64,000 nucleotides of DNA from Aminobacter ciceronei (GCF_014138625.1 NZ_JACJHY010000014.1:1-64000); one strand, 5' to 3'. Shown: positions 20,946 through 30,217, counted from the stretch's first letter. Notes: generated by a model not told the origin, from the letters alone. Translations and numbers: made by a program.

Positions 20946-21869
20946 TCAGGCCTGCGGGCGGCGTTCCGGCACCGGCACGACGGGTGGCAGAATCTCGGCT
21001 TCGACAGCCTTGGCCGCCACCGGTGCCTTGGTCAGGATCTTGAGCAGGTTGGCAACCGTCGATTTCATCTCGAGCCGCGACACCACCATGTCGACCATGC
21101 CGTGGTCCATCAGGTACTCCGAGCGCTGGAAGCCCTCAGGCAGCTTCTCGCGGATGGTCTGCTCGATGACGCGCGGGCCGGCGAAGCCGATCAGCGCACC
21201 GGGCTCGGCAATATGGACGTCGCCCAGCATCGCGTAGGAGGCGGTGACGCCGCCGGTCGTCGGATTGGTCAGCACCACGATATAGGGCAAGCCGGCTTCC
21301 TTGAGCCGGTCGACTGCGACAGTCGTGCGTGGCAGCTGCATCAGCGACAAGATGCCTTCCTGCATGCGCGCGCCGCCCGAGGCAGCGAACAGGATCAGCG
21401 GACGCTTCTTCTCCAGCGCAACCTCGAAGGCGCGGATGATGGCGTCGCCTGCGGCCATGCCGAGCGAACCGCCCATGAAGGCGAAGTCCTGCACGGTGAC
21501 GACGACGGGCAGGCCCTCGATCTTGCCGGTGCCCGACAGGATCGCGTCTTCGAGACCGGTCTTGGTCTTGGCGTCCTTGAGGCGGTCGACATAGCGCTTC
21601 TCATCGCGGAACTTCAGCGGGTCGGTCACGACCTTGGGGTTCTCGATGATCTCGTAGCGGCCATCGTCGAAGAAGAAGCGCAGCCGCTCCTTCGCCGAAA
21701 TCTTCATGTGATGGCCCGAAGACGGGATGACGTACTGGTTTTCCTCGAGGTCCTTGTGGAACACCATCTCGCCGCTCTCGGGATCCTTGATCCAGAGATT
21801 GTCGGGCATTTCCCGGCGGCCAAGCATCGAGTTGATCTTGGGGCGGACGTAATTGGTAATCCAGTTCAT
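20946..21869 (-). CDS. accD: Acetyl-CoA carboxylase carboxyltransferase subunit beta
   Basis: Beta subunit of the carboxyltransferase that makes malonyl-CoA for fatty acid synthesis; works with AccA. The 307 residues show the crotonase-like core motifs ([36 protein letters not shown]). The N-terminal zinc ribbon is eroded: the positions of the four E. coli cysteines are Asp29, Ser32, Ile48 and Ser51 here (KDPESGE and VIPSSGHH). Loss of these cysteines is, as I recall, also seen in other rhizobial AccD proteins. It follows trpA by 36 nt. Confidence 0.95.
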   Translation of the reverse strand: MNWITNYVRPKINSMLGRREMPDNLWIKDPESGEMVFHKDLEENQYVIPSSGHHMKISAKERLRFFFDDGRYEIIENPKVVTDPLKFRDEKRYVDRLKDAKTKTGLEDAILSGTGKIEGLPVVVTVQDFAFMGGSLGMAAGDAIIRAFEVALEKKRPLILFAASGGARMQEGILSLMQLPRTTVAVDRLKEAGLPYIVVLTNPTTGGVTASYAMLGDVHIAEPGALIGFAGPRVIEQTIREKLPEGFQRSEYLMDHGMVDMVVSRLEMKSTVANLLKILTKAPVAAKAVEAEILPPVVPVPERRPQA

Positions 21870-21905
21870 GGCAGTGGTCCTCTTCGAGCCCAGGACATGG
21901 GGTAT

Positions 21906-22748
21906 TTATTGGGCGGGAGCAAGGCGTGCGGCGCGAACGCCTTGGGACAAGCCGGTAACCAGCGTCGCCACGGCTTCGGCCGGGTCGGCGGTCTTTTCAC
22001 CCTTCGGGCCCAGGACGTTGGCCACGGCATTGACGATCGCTGTGCCGACGACCACGCCGTCGGCCGATGCGCCGATGGTGCGTGCCTGCTCGGCGGTCTT
22101 GACGCCGAAGCCGACACAGACGGGGAGATCGGTGTGCGCCTTGATGCGGTTCACCGCCTCCGCCACCTTGGTCGTGTCAGCCAGCGCCGAGCCGGTGATG
22201 CCGGTCATCGAGACGTAGTAGACAAAGCCCGACGTGTTTTCGAGCACCTTCGGCAGGCGCTTGTCGTCGGTCGTCGGCGTTGCCAGGCGGATGAAGTTGA
22301 TGCCGGCCTTGAGTGCAGGGATACACAGTTCGGCGTCCATCTCCGGCGGCAGGTCGACGATGATCAGCCCATCTATACCCGAGGCGACAGCGTCGGTCAG
22401 GAAGCGGTCGACGCCGTAGATGTAGATCGGGTTGTAATAGCCCATCATGACGATCGGCGTGTCGTTGTCGCCCTGGCGGAACTCGCGCGCCAGTTTGAGC
22501 GTCTTGGCCAGCGTCTGACCGGCCTTCAGCGCGCGCAGGCCGGCGGCCTGGATCGCCGGGCCATCGGCCATCGGGTCGGAAAACGGCATGCCGAGCTCGA
22601 TGACGTCGCTGCCCGCCTTGGGCAGTGCCTTCATGATCGACAGCGAGGTTTCGTAGTCAGGGTCGCCGCCCATGAAATAGGTCACGAGCGCCGGGCGTCC
22701 CTCGGCCTTCAGCTTTGCCATGCGGCGGTCGATGCGGGTGGTCGTCAT
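21906..22748 (-). CDS. trpA: Tryptophan synthase alpha chain
   Basis: Cleaves indole-3-glycerol phosphate to indole, which is channelled to TrpB. The 280-residue TIM barrel has the catalytic Glu51 in [11 protein letters not shown] and Asp62 in MADGPAIQ, equivalent to E. coli Glu49 and Asp60. The start codon lies 2 nt after the trpB stop, so the pair is translationally coupled, as is normal for these subunits. Confidence 0.97.
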   Translation of the reverse strand: MTTTRIDRRMAKLKAEGRPALVTYFMGGDPDYETSLSIMKALPKAGSDVIELGMPFSDPMADGPAIQAAGLRALKAGQTLAKTLKLAREFRQGDNDTPIVMMGYYNPIYIYGVDRFLTDAVASGIDGLIIVDLPPEMDAELCIPALKAGINFIRLATPTTDDKRLPKVLENTSGFVYYVSMTGITGSALADTTKVAEAVNRIKAHTDLPVCVGFGVKTAEQARTIGASADGVVVGTAIVNAVANVLGPKGEKTADPAEAVATLVTGLSQGVRAARLAPAQ

Positions 22749-22750
22749 GA

Positions 22751-24001
22751 TCAGATCTCCATGCCCAGCATCTTGGCCACCGTATGCACGTCCTTGTCGC
22801 CACGGCCGGAGAGGTTGACGATCATCACCTTGTCCTTGCCCATCGTAGGCGCAACCTTGACCGCATGCGCGATGGCATGGGCGGATTCGAGCGCCGGGAT
22901 GATGCCTTCCACCTTGGTGGTCAGCTGGAACGCCTCCAGCGCTTCGTCGTCGAGGATCGGCACATAGTCGACGCGGCCGCTGTCGCGGAGCCAGCTATGT
23001 TCGGGGCCAACGCCGGGATAGTCGAGACCGGCGGAGATCGAGTGGCCGTCGAGGATCTGGCCGTCATTGTTCTGCAACAGGTAGGTGCGGTTGCCGTGCA
23101 GCACGCCGGGGCGACCAGCGCTCATCGAGGCGCAGTGCTCGATGCCGTCGAGGCCACGTCCGCCGGCTTCGATGCCGACGATCTTGACGCTGCGGTCGTC
23201 GAGGAAAGGGTGGAACAGGCCAATGGCGTTCGAGCCGCCGCCGACGGCAGCAACGATCATGTCGGGCAGGCGCCCCTCCTGCTCGAGGATCTGGGCCCGC
23301 GCCTCGGTGCCGATCACCGACTGGAAGTCGCGGACGAGCTCGGGATAGGGGTGCGGGCCGGCGGCGGTGCCGATCAGGTAATAGGTGTCGTGCACGTTGG
23401 TGACCCAGTCACGCAACGCTTCGTTCATGGCGTCCTTCAGCGTGCCGTGGCCGGCGCTGACCGGGCGCACTTCGGCACCCAAGAGCTTCATGCGGAAGAC
23501 GTTTGGCTTCTGCCGTTCGACGTCGGTGGCGCCCATATAGACGAAGCAGGGGAAGCCGAAGCGGGCGGCGACGGTTGCGGAAGCAACACCATGCTGGCCG
23601 GCGCCGGTTTCGGCGATGATACGGGTCTTGCCCATGCGCTTGGCGAGCAGGATCTGGCCCAGGCAATTGTTGATCTTGTGCGAGCCGGTGTGGTTCAGGT
23701 CCTCGCGCTTGAAATAGATCTTGGCGCCGCCCCCGAGGCCCTTCGCCGAGGAAACGTCACGAAGATGCCGGGTCAGGCCTTCGGCGTAGTAGAGCTTGGA
23801 CGGCCGGCCGGCATAAAAGGTCGACAGCTCGTTGAGTTCCGCCTTGAAGGCCGGGTCGTTCTTGGCCTCGTCCCAGTGGCGCTGCAGGTCGAGGATCAGC
23901 GGCATCAGCGTCTCGGCGACGAAACGGCCGCCGAAGATGCCGAACATGCCCTGCTCGTCGGGTCCGGTGCGGAAGGAATTGGGCTCTGCCGGCTGGTTCA
24001 A
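22751..24001 (-). CDS. trpB: Tryptophan synthase beta chain
   Basis: PLP enzyme that condenses indole with serine. The 416-residue product carries the PLP lysine (about Lys109) in [11 protein letters not shown] and the phosphate-binding glycine-rich GGGSNAIG loop. The N-terminal extension is short and typical of rhizobial TrpB. It is placed between trpF (29 nt upstream) and trpA. Confidence 0.97.
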   Translation of the reverse strand: MNQPAEPNSFRTGPDEQGMFGIFGGRFVAETLMPLILDLQRHWDEAKNDPAFKAELNELSTFYAGRPSKLYYAEGLTRHLRDVSSAKGLGGGAKIYFKREDLNHTGSHKINNCLGQILLAKRMGKTRIIAETGAGQHGVASATVAARFGFPCFVYMGATDVERQKPNVFRMKLLGAEVRPVSAGHGTLKDAMNEALRDWVTNVHDTYYLIGTAAGPHPYPELVRDFQSVIGTEARAQILEQEGRLPDMIVAAVGGGSNAIGLFHPFLDDRSVKIVGIEAGGRGLDGIEHCASMSAGRPGVLHGNRTYLLQNNDGQILDGHSISAGLDYPGVGPEHSWLRDSGRVDYVPILDDEALEAFQLTTKVEGIIPALESAHAIAHAVKVAPTMGKDKVMIVNLSGRGDKDVHTVAKMLGMEI

Positions 24002-24030
24002 GGCCGATCTCCTTGCGGCTGGAGGCTCAC

Positions 24031-24690
24031 TCAGGCGGCGCTGTCTTCGCGCGCGGCCCGGACGGCCCTGAAGAAATTGTCGATCAGCGCCGCATCCTTG
24101 ACGCCGGGTGCGCTTTCCACGCCCGAGGAAATGTCGATGCCGGGCGGGTTTGCGAGCCTGAGGGCGTCGCCGATATTGGCGGCGTTCAAACCACCGGAAA
24201 GCATGTAATCGACGGAGGCGTCAAGGCCCGCAAGCAACCGCCAGTCGAAGGAAACGCCGTTGCCGCCGGGCAATTCGGACCCCGCGGGCGGTTTGGCGTC
24301 GAATAGCAGACGATCGGCGACCTCGCCATAAGGCACGATCGCGTCGAAGTCCTGGGCTTCGCGAATGGAGAAGGCCTTCATCACAGGCAGGCCGTATCGG
24401 GCCTTTACGTCAGCCACGCGCTCGGGCGCCTCCTTGCCGTGCAGCTGCAGCATGTCGGGCTTAACGGCAGCCACGATCGCGTCGAGAAAGGCGTCGTCGG
24501 CGTCGACCGTGACGGCTACCGCCTCGGCGCGGCCTGTGGCGGACTGGCGCAGCTGCCCGGCGAGAGCGGGCGAGACGTTGCGCGGGCTTTTGGCAAAGAA
24601 GATGAACCCGACATGGCTCGCGCCATTGCCTAGAGCGGCGTCGAAGGTTTCAGCGGTGCTGAGGCCGCAGATCTTGATGTCGAGTGCCAT
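24031..24690 (-). CDS. trpF: Phosphoribosylanthranilate isomerase
   Basis: Third step of the tryptophan branch, an Amadori rearrangement. The 219-residue product starts [11 protein letters not shown], which puts the catalytic Cys8 in the conserved KICG motif; the second catalytic residue is the Asp in [11 protein letters not shown]. The frame is open for another 84 codons upstream, but ATG 24690 fits the family. No clear Shine-Dalgarno is visible, so translation may depend on the small overlapping ORF upstream. The cluster trpF-trpB-trpA-accD-folC is conserved in Rhizobiales. Confidence 0.94.
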   Translation of the reverse strand: MALDIKICGLSTAETFDAALGNGASHVGFIFFAKSPRNVSPALAGQLRQSATGRAEAVAVTVDADDAFLDAIVAAVKPDMLQLHGKEAPERVADVKARYGLPVMKAFSIREAQDFDAIVPYGEVADRLLFDAKPPAGSELPGGNGVSFDWRLLAGLDASVDYMLSGGLNAANIGDALRLANPPGIDISSGVESAPGVKDAALIDNFFRAVRAAREDSAA

Positions 24691-24887
24691 GCGCCGGGAT
24701 TGGCACGAAAAGCCGGCCGAGTCGAGAAAAGCTTGCGAAACATCGCGGTCAGGAAGCGACGCGCGGCACGGGAAAAATGGGCGATCGCCAGGCGACGCTG
24801 ATGTGCGGCGATCGCCCGGAAGCGGTTGTAGTCGATTGTGTCGTGCGCTGACGGAACTGATGCGGGGTGGTGCTGACGGGACGTCAT
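24630..24887 (-). CDS. Small basic hypothetical protein overlapping trpF
   Basis: An 85-codon ORF starting at ATG 24887, with a good Shine-Dalgarno (GAGGA, about 8 nt upstream), running 61 nt into trpF in another frame. The product is strongly basic, with a helical arginine-rich middle (NRFRAIAAHQRRLAIAHF) reminiscent of small rhizobial proteins of the DUF1127/YjiS type. I do not recognise it as a known protein. It has a single Trp codon, so it is not a classical trp leader. Its ribosome site could serve trpF, which has none of its own. It may be non-coding. Confidence 0.4.
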   Translation of the reverse strand: MTSRQHHPASVPSAHDTIDYNRFRAIAAHQRRLAIAHFSRAARRFLTAMFRKLFSTRPAFRANPGAWHSTSRSAASAPLKPSTPL

Positions 24888-24986
24888 GGCTGGGTCCTCG
24901 GTGAAACCATGCCCGAGACGTATCATTTCCAGGTCTGTACATAATCAGCTATCCTGTTGGTGCATTCATGAACTGAGATCAGCAAT

Positions 24987-25874
24987 ATGGCGTCATCCGA
25001 AGACATGAAGGCCTTTGTGCGGATCGTCGATCTCGGCTCCTTCGCCAAAGCCGCCGACGACCTGCGCATCACGCCGTCGGCCCTGTCGAAACTGGTGTCG
25101 CGGCTCGAGGACCGGCTCGGTGTCCGATTGCTGACGCGCACGACACGCCGGCTGGCGCTGACCTCGGAGGGCACGCTGTTCCTCGAGCGGGCGCGCGAGG
25201 TGCTCGAACTCATCGATCTCGCTGAAGCCGACGTCGCGTCGGCGCGCGCCAGGCCCAAGGGGCTCCTGCGCGTCAATTCCAGCACCGGCTTCGCGCGCCA
25301 GACACTGCTGCACGCCATTCCGGAGTTTCTCAGGCGCTACCCCGAAGTGACTGTCGATCTCAGCCTCACTGACAAGCTTATCGATCCGGTCGCCGAGCAA
25401 GTCGATGTCGTCCTGCGCGGCAGCCCGACATCAGGGTCCGACATGGTGGCTCGCCAGCTGGCCGAAAGCCGCCGGGTGATCTGCGCAGCACCGTCCTATC
25501 TGGCGCGTGCCGGTACGCCATGTTCGGCAACCGAACTTACCGGTCACAACTGCATTCCGCTTTCGGGTCAGTCGTCGATGACGACATGGCCGCTGGCGAG
25601 TGGCGACGATCTCGTGCGCTTCCAGCCCTCCGGCAACTTCGGTTGCGACAATGTCGGCATGCTGTTCGACCTCGCCGTCCAGGGCCATGGCATCGTGCGG
25701 CTGGCGGATTTTGTCGTTGGCCAGGCGGTTCGCGAAGGCCGGTTGATCGAAATCCTCGCAGACATCAACCGCTCGGACCCGATCTCGCTCTGGGCCGTCA
25801 TGCCCAAGGGTCGTTTCCGCGCGCCACGGGTTCAGGCGTTTCTGGATTTCATGGGAGAGTGGTTGGAGGCGTAG
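24987..25874 (+). CDS. LysR-family transcriptional regulator
   Basis: A 295-residue LysR-type protein. The N-terminal winged helix covers about 1-60 (FVRIVDLGSFAKAADDL, then SALSKLVSRLEDRLGVRLL), and the effector-binding domain starts near residue 90. It most resembles the large AaeR/DmlR-like branch with the RTTRRLALT motif. It is divergent from the small ORF and trpF across about 100 bp. There is no obvious target gene beside it, so its regulon and ligand cannot be named. Confidence 0.9.
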   Translation: MASSEDMKAFVRIVDLGSFAKAADDLRITPSALSKLVSRLEDRLGVRLLTRTTRRLALTSEGTLFLERAREVLELIDLAEADVASARARPKGLLRVNSSTGFARQTLLHAIPEFLRRYPEVTVDLSLTDKLIDPVAEQVDVVLRGSPTSGSDMVARQLAESRRVICAAPSYLARAGTPCSATELTGHNCIPLSGQSSMTTWPLASGDDLVRFQPSGNFGCDNVGMLFDLAVQGHGIVRLADFVVGQAVREGRLIEILADINRSDPISLWAVMPKGRFRAPRVQAFLDFMGEWLEA

Positions 25875-25877
25875 TCA

Positions 25878-25990
25878 CCCCTTGTGGGGAGGGTCGGACC
25901 GCAGGGGTAGCGATCAGCGAGCGCTTCGTCGGATGGTGGGCGCTTCCAACCGCCGCCCGCCGCTTCGCGTCGACCTTCCCCACAAGCGGG
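25878..25990. repeat. Rhizobial intergenic inverted repeat
   Basis: Imperfect terminal arms (25878-25896 and 25971-25990), based on CCCCTTGTGGGGAGGGTCG and its inverse, enclose about 75 bp. The arm sequence is of a type I recognise as scattered widely between genes in Mesorhizobium-like genomes. It occupies the whole gap between the LysR gene and the convergent metallopeptidase gene. Confidence 0.7.
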
Positions 25991-26004
25991 AGGGTAGGCC
26001 CTAC

Positions 26005-26763
26005 TCACTCAAACACGATCGCCTGCAGTGCTCCGCCATTGCGCTTGAGCCACGCCTTGCAGCGCTCGGTGTCGGGGCAGAGTTCTTCGCACAGCTTCCA
26101 GAATTTCGGGCCGTGGTTCATCTCGCGGAGATGTGCGACCTCGTGGGCGACGAGGTAGTTGATGACAGGCGTCGGCGCCATCATGATGCGCCACGAGAAC
26201 GACAGAACCCCATCAGAGGTGCAGGAGCCCCAGCGGCTGGTCGTGTCGCGGAAGCGGATCGCCTTGGCGCGGCGCCCGGCGGCCTCGCTGTGCCTGGCCA
26301 CCATCGCTTCGATGTCGCGCTTGGCCTCGCGCTTGAGGAAGTCGGCGATGCGGCGCGGCAAATGCGTCCGGTCGCCATGGACGACGAGCGTCGGCCCGCT
26401 TTCGTCCTGCGACTGGCGCACGGTGCCGCGCGTTCCGCCTTCGTGGATGATGAGATGCGGTACACCGCGGATCGGAATCTTGATGCCGGGACGCACCTGC
26501 GGCCGGTCGGGCACCTTGGCGAGGCGCTGTTCCAGCCAACCCTGATGACGGTCGAGAAAGCGGTCGACCTCGCCCTGGCGCAGGCCGGGCGGCACGGTGA
26601 TGCGCAGGCCGCGGCCGCCGGCGTCGATGCGCAAAGTCAGCCGCCGCGCCCGGTCGTTCTCGACGATCCTGAGCGGCAGCGTGCGGCCGGCCACGACATG
26701 GTCCCGTTCCAGGACGGGTGTCGGCGCCGGCTTGGTCAGCTTGCGGAAGAAGCCAAAGGACAT
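26005..26763 (-). CDS. YgjP-type zinc metallopeptidase (DUF45, M48-like)
   Basis: A 252-residue protein of the YgjP/WLM family. The metal site is HEVAH at about residues 207-211, with a further His in MNHGPKFW (about 217). The RWGSC motif upstream of the site is diagnostic for this family. The biological substrate is unknown in rhizobia. No signal peptide or TM segment is visible, so it is probably cytosolic. It is convergent with the LysR gene and separated from it by a repeat element. Confidence 0.88.
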   Translation of the reverse strand: MSFGFFRKLTKPAPTPVLERDHVVAGRTLPLRIVENDRARRLTLRIDAGGRGLRITVPPGLRQGEVDRFLDRHQGWLEQRLAKVPDRPQVRPGIKIPIRGVPHLIIHEGGTRGTVRQSQDESGPTLVVHGDRTHLPRRIADFLKREAKRDIEAMVARHSEAAGRRAKAIRFRDTTSRWGSCTSDGVLSFSWRIMMAPTPVINYLVAHEVAHLREMNHGPKFWKLCEELCPDTERCKAWLKRNGGALQAIVFE

Positions 26764-26792
26764 GGTGCGAGACTAGATGATTCGAGTGACAA

Positions 26793-26825
26793 CGGCGCAA
26801 TAGAAACGCCGGCGCAATAGAAACG
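26793..26825. repeat. Two tandem copies of a 17-bp unit
   Basis: CGGCGCAATAGAAACG occurs at 26793-26808 and again at 26810-26825, a period of 17 bp. The second copy runs into a terminator stem, so the duplication may have arisen by slippage beside it. Confidence 0.7.
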
Positions 26826-26847
26826 GCGCCGCGATCACGGCGCCGTT
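26822..26847 (-). terminator. Rho-independent terminator of the DUF2852 gene
   Basis: AACGGCGCCG (26822-26831) pairs perfectly with CGGCGCCGTT (26838-26847) around a 6-nt loop. On the minus strand the stem is followed by TTTCTATT, 24 nt beyond the stop of the gene at 26872. Confidence 0.8.
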
Positions 26848-26871
26848 GGCATTCAGCGGCTTGGGGTGGCC

Positions 26872-27312
26872 TCAGTCGTCAAGCAGGCCCGACTTGCCGC
26901 CCTTCTTGGGCGTGACGGTCGGAGCCGTCGGCTTGTTGCGGTTGGCCATGAAGCGGTCGAAGTCGTCCTGGTCCTTGGCCCGGCGCAGTTCGCGGGCATA
27001 GGCGTCGAATTCGTCGCGCATCTCGTCGAGCTTGCGACGCTCTTCGTTCAGGCGCTCGAGTTCCTTCTCACGCCAGTCGTCGAAGGCGACGTTGCCGGTC
27101 TGGGTGTTGGCACGGTAGGAAGCCTTGCGGCAGCCGGCGAAGATGCCGTCGGTCGCACGGTTGACGTCGCGCTTGAAACCGTCAAGCCGGTCGCCCCAGA
27201 TGATGTAGGCAAGCATGGCGAGGCCGAGCGGCCAGAACACCATGAAGCCGATCACCATCAACGCGATGGTTGCCGGCGTCCAAGCCGGACGGATCAGTGC
27301 AGTCGTGTTCAT
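26872..27312 (-). CDS. DUF2852 membrane protein
   Basis: A 146-residue protein with one hydrophobic segment near the N-terminus (about 9-30, containing GFMVFWPLGLAML, the hallmark of DUF2852). A charged, probably coiled-coil C-terminal half rich in Glu, Arg and Lys follows. The start is ATG 27312; the frame is open further upstream, but that part does not resemble the family. The function is unknown; the family is found mainly in Rhizobiales. It has its own terminator and is likely monocistronic. Confidence 0.85.
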   Translation of the reverse strand: MNTTALIRPAWTPATIALMVIGFMVFWPLGLAMLAYIIWGDRLDGFKRDVNRATDGIFAGCRKASYRANTQTGNVAFDDWREKELERLNEERRKLDEMRDEFDAYARELRRAKDQDDFDRFMANRNKPTAPTVTPKKGGKSGLLDD

Positions 27313-27433
27313 AGTAGATTGCCGTTCCTTTGTTCGAGGCAGCAGGGGAAAAATGCTGCTCACATCGACATGGGAAAGCAAAAATGGCGATTCAAGACGA
27401 CGCCGGCCAAAACCGGACAAGGCTTTGGGAAAG

Positions 27434-28576
27434 CTAGCCTTTTTTGAAGTTCTCGAGCACCAGCACGACAAGCCCTGCGACCAGTCCCCAGAAGGCCGAG
27501 CCGACGCCGAGCAAAGTCAGCCCCGATGCGGTGACGACGAAAGCGATCGTCGCCGCCATGCGGTGATGGTCGTCCTTGAGCGCAATGGCGAGTGCATTGG
27601 CCAGCGACGACACCAACCCGAGCCCGGCAACAAGCACGATCAAGCTCGGCGGCAGCACGGCAAACACCGCCACCAGAGACGCGCCGAACGCGGCGAAGAC
27701 AAGATAGGCGAGCGCATAGAATGGCCCGGTCTTCCAGCGCTCCTTCATGTCGGGGTGCACGTCTGGACCGGTGCAGATCGCAGCCGAGATCGCGGCGAGG
27801 TTGGTGGTCGAGGCGCCGAATGGCGCCGACAGCACCGAAAGCAGCCCGGTCACCCCGATCAGCGGGCCGGGCTCGGGGTTGTAGCCGGCGGCGCGCAGCA
27901 CGGCGAGGCCGGACAGGTTCTGCGAGGCCATGGTGACGAGATAGAGCGGCAGCGCCAGGCCGATCGTCGCGGTCAGCGTGAATTCGGGCGCGATCAGCGT
28001 CAGTGTCGACAGTTCCGGCACGGGCAGAGTGCCGACGCGGCCGGTGAGGAATGCAGCAAGCCCGCCGCCAACCAGCACCACCAGCACCGACAATGCCGGA
28101 TTGTAGAGCCGGACCAGGAAGAACGCGCCGATCAGCGGCAGGATCAGCCACGGGTCAGTGGGCACGGCCTTGGCGGCATTGATGGCGAAGGTGACGACGA
28201 TGCCGGCCAGCATGCCCGAGGCGACGGAGGCCGGGATGCGCGAGATCAGCTGCGTCAGCGGCTTGATCAGCCCGGTCAGCACCAGGAGCACGCCTGTCAC
28301 CAGGAAGGCGCCGACAGCCTCGTTGATGGTAAAGCCGCTGCTCGCGGCGATCAGCGCCGCACCCGGCGTCGACCAGGCCGAGATGACCGGCATTCTGGTC
28401 CGCCAAGACAGCCAGGCCGTCTCGAAGGCCATGGCGAGGCAGATGGCGGTGACCCAGCTCGCCGTCTGCACCTGCGTCGCGCCGACCGCGTCGGCGGCGG
28501 CGACGATGATGGCGAGTGTACTGCCGAAGCCGACGATGGCCGCGACAAAGGCCGAGATCGGGATCGAGATGCGCAT
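27434..28576 (-). CDS. BenE-family benzoate/H+ symporter-like transporter
   Basis: A 380-residue integral membrane protein with about 11-12 hydrophobic segments. The N-terminal half contains VISAWSTPGAALIA and the second half PFGASTTNLAAISAAICTG, both characteristic of BenE/aromatic-acid permeases. No benzoate catabolic genes are nearby, so the substrate is uncertain. The start lies 4 nt after the stop of the upstream hydrolase gene, so the two are co-transcribed. Confidence 0.88.
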   Translation of the reverse strand: MRISIPISAFVAAIVGFGSTLAIIVAAADAVGATQVQTASWVTAICLAMAFETAWLSWRTRMPVISAWSTPGAALIAASSGFTINEAVGAFLVTGVLLVLTGLIKPLTQLISRIPASVASGMLAGIVVTFAINAAKAVPTDPWLILPLIGAFFLVRLYNPALSVLVVLVGGGLAAFLTGRVGTLPVPELSTLTLIAPEFTLTATIGLALPLYLVTMASQNLSGLAVLRAAGYNPEPGPLIGVTGLLSVLSAPFGASTTNLAAISAAICTGPDVHPDMKERWKTGPFYALAYLVFAAFGASLVAVFAVLPPSLIVLVAGLGLVSSLANALAIALKDDHHRMAATIAFVVTASGLTLLGVGSAFWGLVAGLVVLVLENFKKG

Positions 28577-28580
28577 CGGC

Positions 28581-29354
28581 TCAGCCGGCCCGCGCGATGG
28601 TTTCGCCGACTGCGCGGGTCAGCAGCTCGAGATCCTGGGGCCGTGACAGGCGATGATCGCCGTTTGGCACCAGCGACAGCGTTGCGTCGTCGGCGGGCAG
28701 AAGGCTCATCAGCTTCAGCGCATGGCTGTGCGGCACGTCGGGGTCGGCAAGGCCCTGGATGATGTGGACGGGGCAATGGGTGTGGATCGGCCCTGTCATG
28801 ACGAGGTTGTTGCGGCCGTCCTCGATCAGCGCGCGGGTGTAGATATAGGGCTCCGGCGAATAGTCCGACGGTTCCTCGAAATAGCCTTTCTTGGCCAGGT
28901 CCCTGCGCTGGGCCTCGGTCAGTTCGGGCTCGATCAACTCGGCGGTGAAGTCCGGCGCCGGCGCCAGCAGCACCAGTCCGGCGACGCGGTCACCCTCGCC
29001 CGCTTTGTTTAGCTCGGCGTTCATCCTGAGCGCGATCCAGGCGCCCATCGACGAGCCGACGAGCACCTGCGGCCCTGTCGTGAACGCGCGGAACACCGCA
29101 AGGCTTTCGGCCAGCCACCTGGAGATCGTGCCGTCGGCAAAGGCGCCGCCGCTCTCACCATGGCCGGAATAGTCGTGGCGCAGGAAGGCGCGCCCTTCGC
29201 CCGCCGCCCACGCGGCCAGAGCCTCGGCCTTGGTGCCCAGCATGTCGGACTTGTAGCCGCCGAGCCAGACCACGCCCGGCGCCTGGCCCGGCTGGTACCT
29301 CAAGGCGATACGGTTGCCTTCGACCTCGATGAAGTCCGGTGCGCTTGCAGTCAT
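28581..29354 (-). CDS. Alpha/beta hydrolase (ABHD10-like)
   Basis: A 257-residue serine hydrolase. The nucleophile elbow GSSMGAW is preceded by HDYSGHGES, and the likely catalytic His is in NGDHRLS near the C-terminus, with an Asp in GLADPDVP. The fold order resembles human ABHD10 and bacterial acyl-thioesterase-like hydrolases; the substrate is unknown. It is the first gene of a two-gene unit with the BenE-like transporter and is divergent from infC. Confidence 0.85.
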   Translation of the reverse strand: MTASAPDFIEVEGNRIALRYQPGQAPGVVWLGGYKSDMLGTKAEALAAWAAGEGRAFLRHDYSGHGESGGAFADGTISRWLAESLAVFRAFTTGPQVLVGSSMGAWIALRMNAELNKAGEGDRVAGLVLLAPAPDFTAELIEPELTEAQRRDLAKKGYFEEPSDYSPEPYIYTRALIEDGRNNLVMTGPIHTHCPVHIIQGLADPDVPHSHALKLMSLLPADDATLSLVPNGDHRLSRPQDLELLTRAVGETIARAG

Positions 29355-29405
29355 GTCAAATCCCCTTGGCTGGGACTTGTGGCACAGCCGGCCTGATGCG
29401 GAAAG

Positions 29406-29432
29406 TGCCCCAAGAATCGTTATTTTGGGGCA
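29406..29432. other. Hairpin in the divergent region before infC
   Basis: TGCCCCAA (29406-29413) pairs with TTGGGGCA (29425-29432). It lies between the hydrolase start and infC, without a T run, so it is more likely a leader or operator element than a terminator. Confidence 0.4.
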
Positions 29433-29477
29433 GTTCGCATGCGCAGAAGCAGGTGATTTGTTGCGAGTGCTGTGTTA

Positions 29478-29506
29478 TTGACTTCGCCCGCGCGCTACCC
29501 ACATTG
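29478..29506 (+). promoter_or_regulatory. Candidate infC promoter
   Basis: TTGACT (29478-29483), a 17-nt spacer, then ACATTG (29501-29506). The -35 is good and the -10 is poor. It lies about 50 nt before the infC start. Confidence 0.3.
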
Positions 29507-29553
29507 GCGCGTCAGACATTCAACAACGTCAATGGCTCGAGGAGACCACGACC

Positions 29554-30090
29554 ATTCGCAGACCTTTTAAAGCAGCCGCGCCTACCAAGGACGGCCCGCG
29601 TTCCAACCGTGACATCCGGGTTCCCCGGGTCCAACTGATCGACGTCGACGGTTCGAACCGTGGCGATGTTTCCATCAACGACGCACTCCTGGCCGCCGAA
29701 GAGGCAGGCCTCGATCTCGTAGAGATTTCCCCCAACGCCACGCCGCCCGTCGTCAAGATCCTTGACCTCGGCAAGCTGAAATACGCCAACCAGAAGAAGG
29801 CGGCCGAGGCGCGCAAGAACCAGAAGGTCATCGAGATCAAGGAGATCAAGATGCGCCCGAACATCGACAGCCATGACTACGAGACCAAGATGAAGGCGGT
29901 GCGACGCTTCTTCGAGGAAGGCGACAAGGTCAAGCTGACGTTGCGTTTCCGTGGCCGCGAAATGGCGCATATGGAACTCGGCATGCAGCTTCTCAACAAG
30001 GTGCGCGAGGAAGTCGCCACCATCGCCAAGGTCGAAGCCGAGCCCAAGCTCGAAGGCCGTCAGATGATGATGGTGCTGGCGCCACGCTGA
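29554..30090 (+). CDS. infC: Translation initiation factor IF-3, ATT start codon
   Basis: IF-3 binds the 30S subunit, prevents premature 50S joining and checks the start codon. The 178-codon frame begins at ATT 29554, preceded by GGAG at 29541-29544 with 9-nt spacing. The product has the expected N-terminal domain ([15 protein letters not shown], about 20-34), the linker helix and the C-terminal domain ([14 protein letters not shown]). No ATG, GTG or TTG gives a full-length protein: the first ATG in frame (29851) would delete the whole N-terminal domain. In E. coli infC also starts with a rare codon (AUU), which lets IF-3 repress its own synthesis. Confidence 0.95.
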   Translation: MRRPFKAAAPTKDGPRSNRDIRVPRVQLIDVDGSNRGDVSINDALLAAEEAGLDLVEISPNATPPVVKILDLGKLKYANQKKAAEARKNQKVIEIKEIKMRPNIDSHDYETKMKAVRRFFEEGDKVKLTLRFRGREMAHMELGMQLLNKVREEVATIAKVEAEPKLEGRQMMMVLAPR

Positions 30091-30217
30091 TGCCATGTTG
30101 CGCGCCCAGACGGGCGCGCAATGCACCGATGCCCCGGCATCCGCCGGGGCTATTTTCCCCGACAGTGGTGCCAAAAGGCTGACCTGCCCGCGCAGGGCGG
30201 CTGGAGTGTTTGGCCGC

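Noticed and set aside
24691-24887. Classical trp leader-peptide attenuator before trpF
   Set aside because: The small ORF has only one Trp codon and no terminator/antiterminator pair is visible; it is kept as a possible small gene.
29640-29665. tRNA-like T-loop sequence GGTTCGAACC
   Set aside because: It lies inside the infC coding sequence, with no acceptor or anticodon stems around it.
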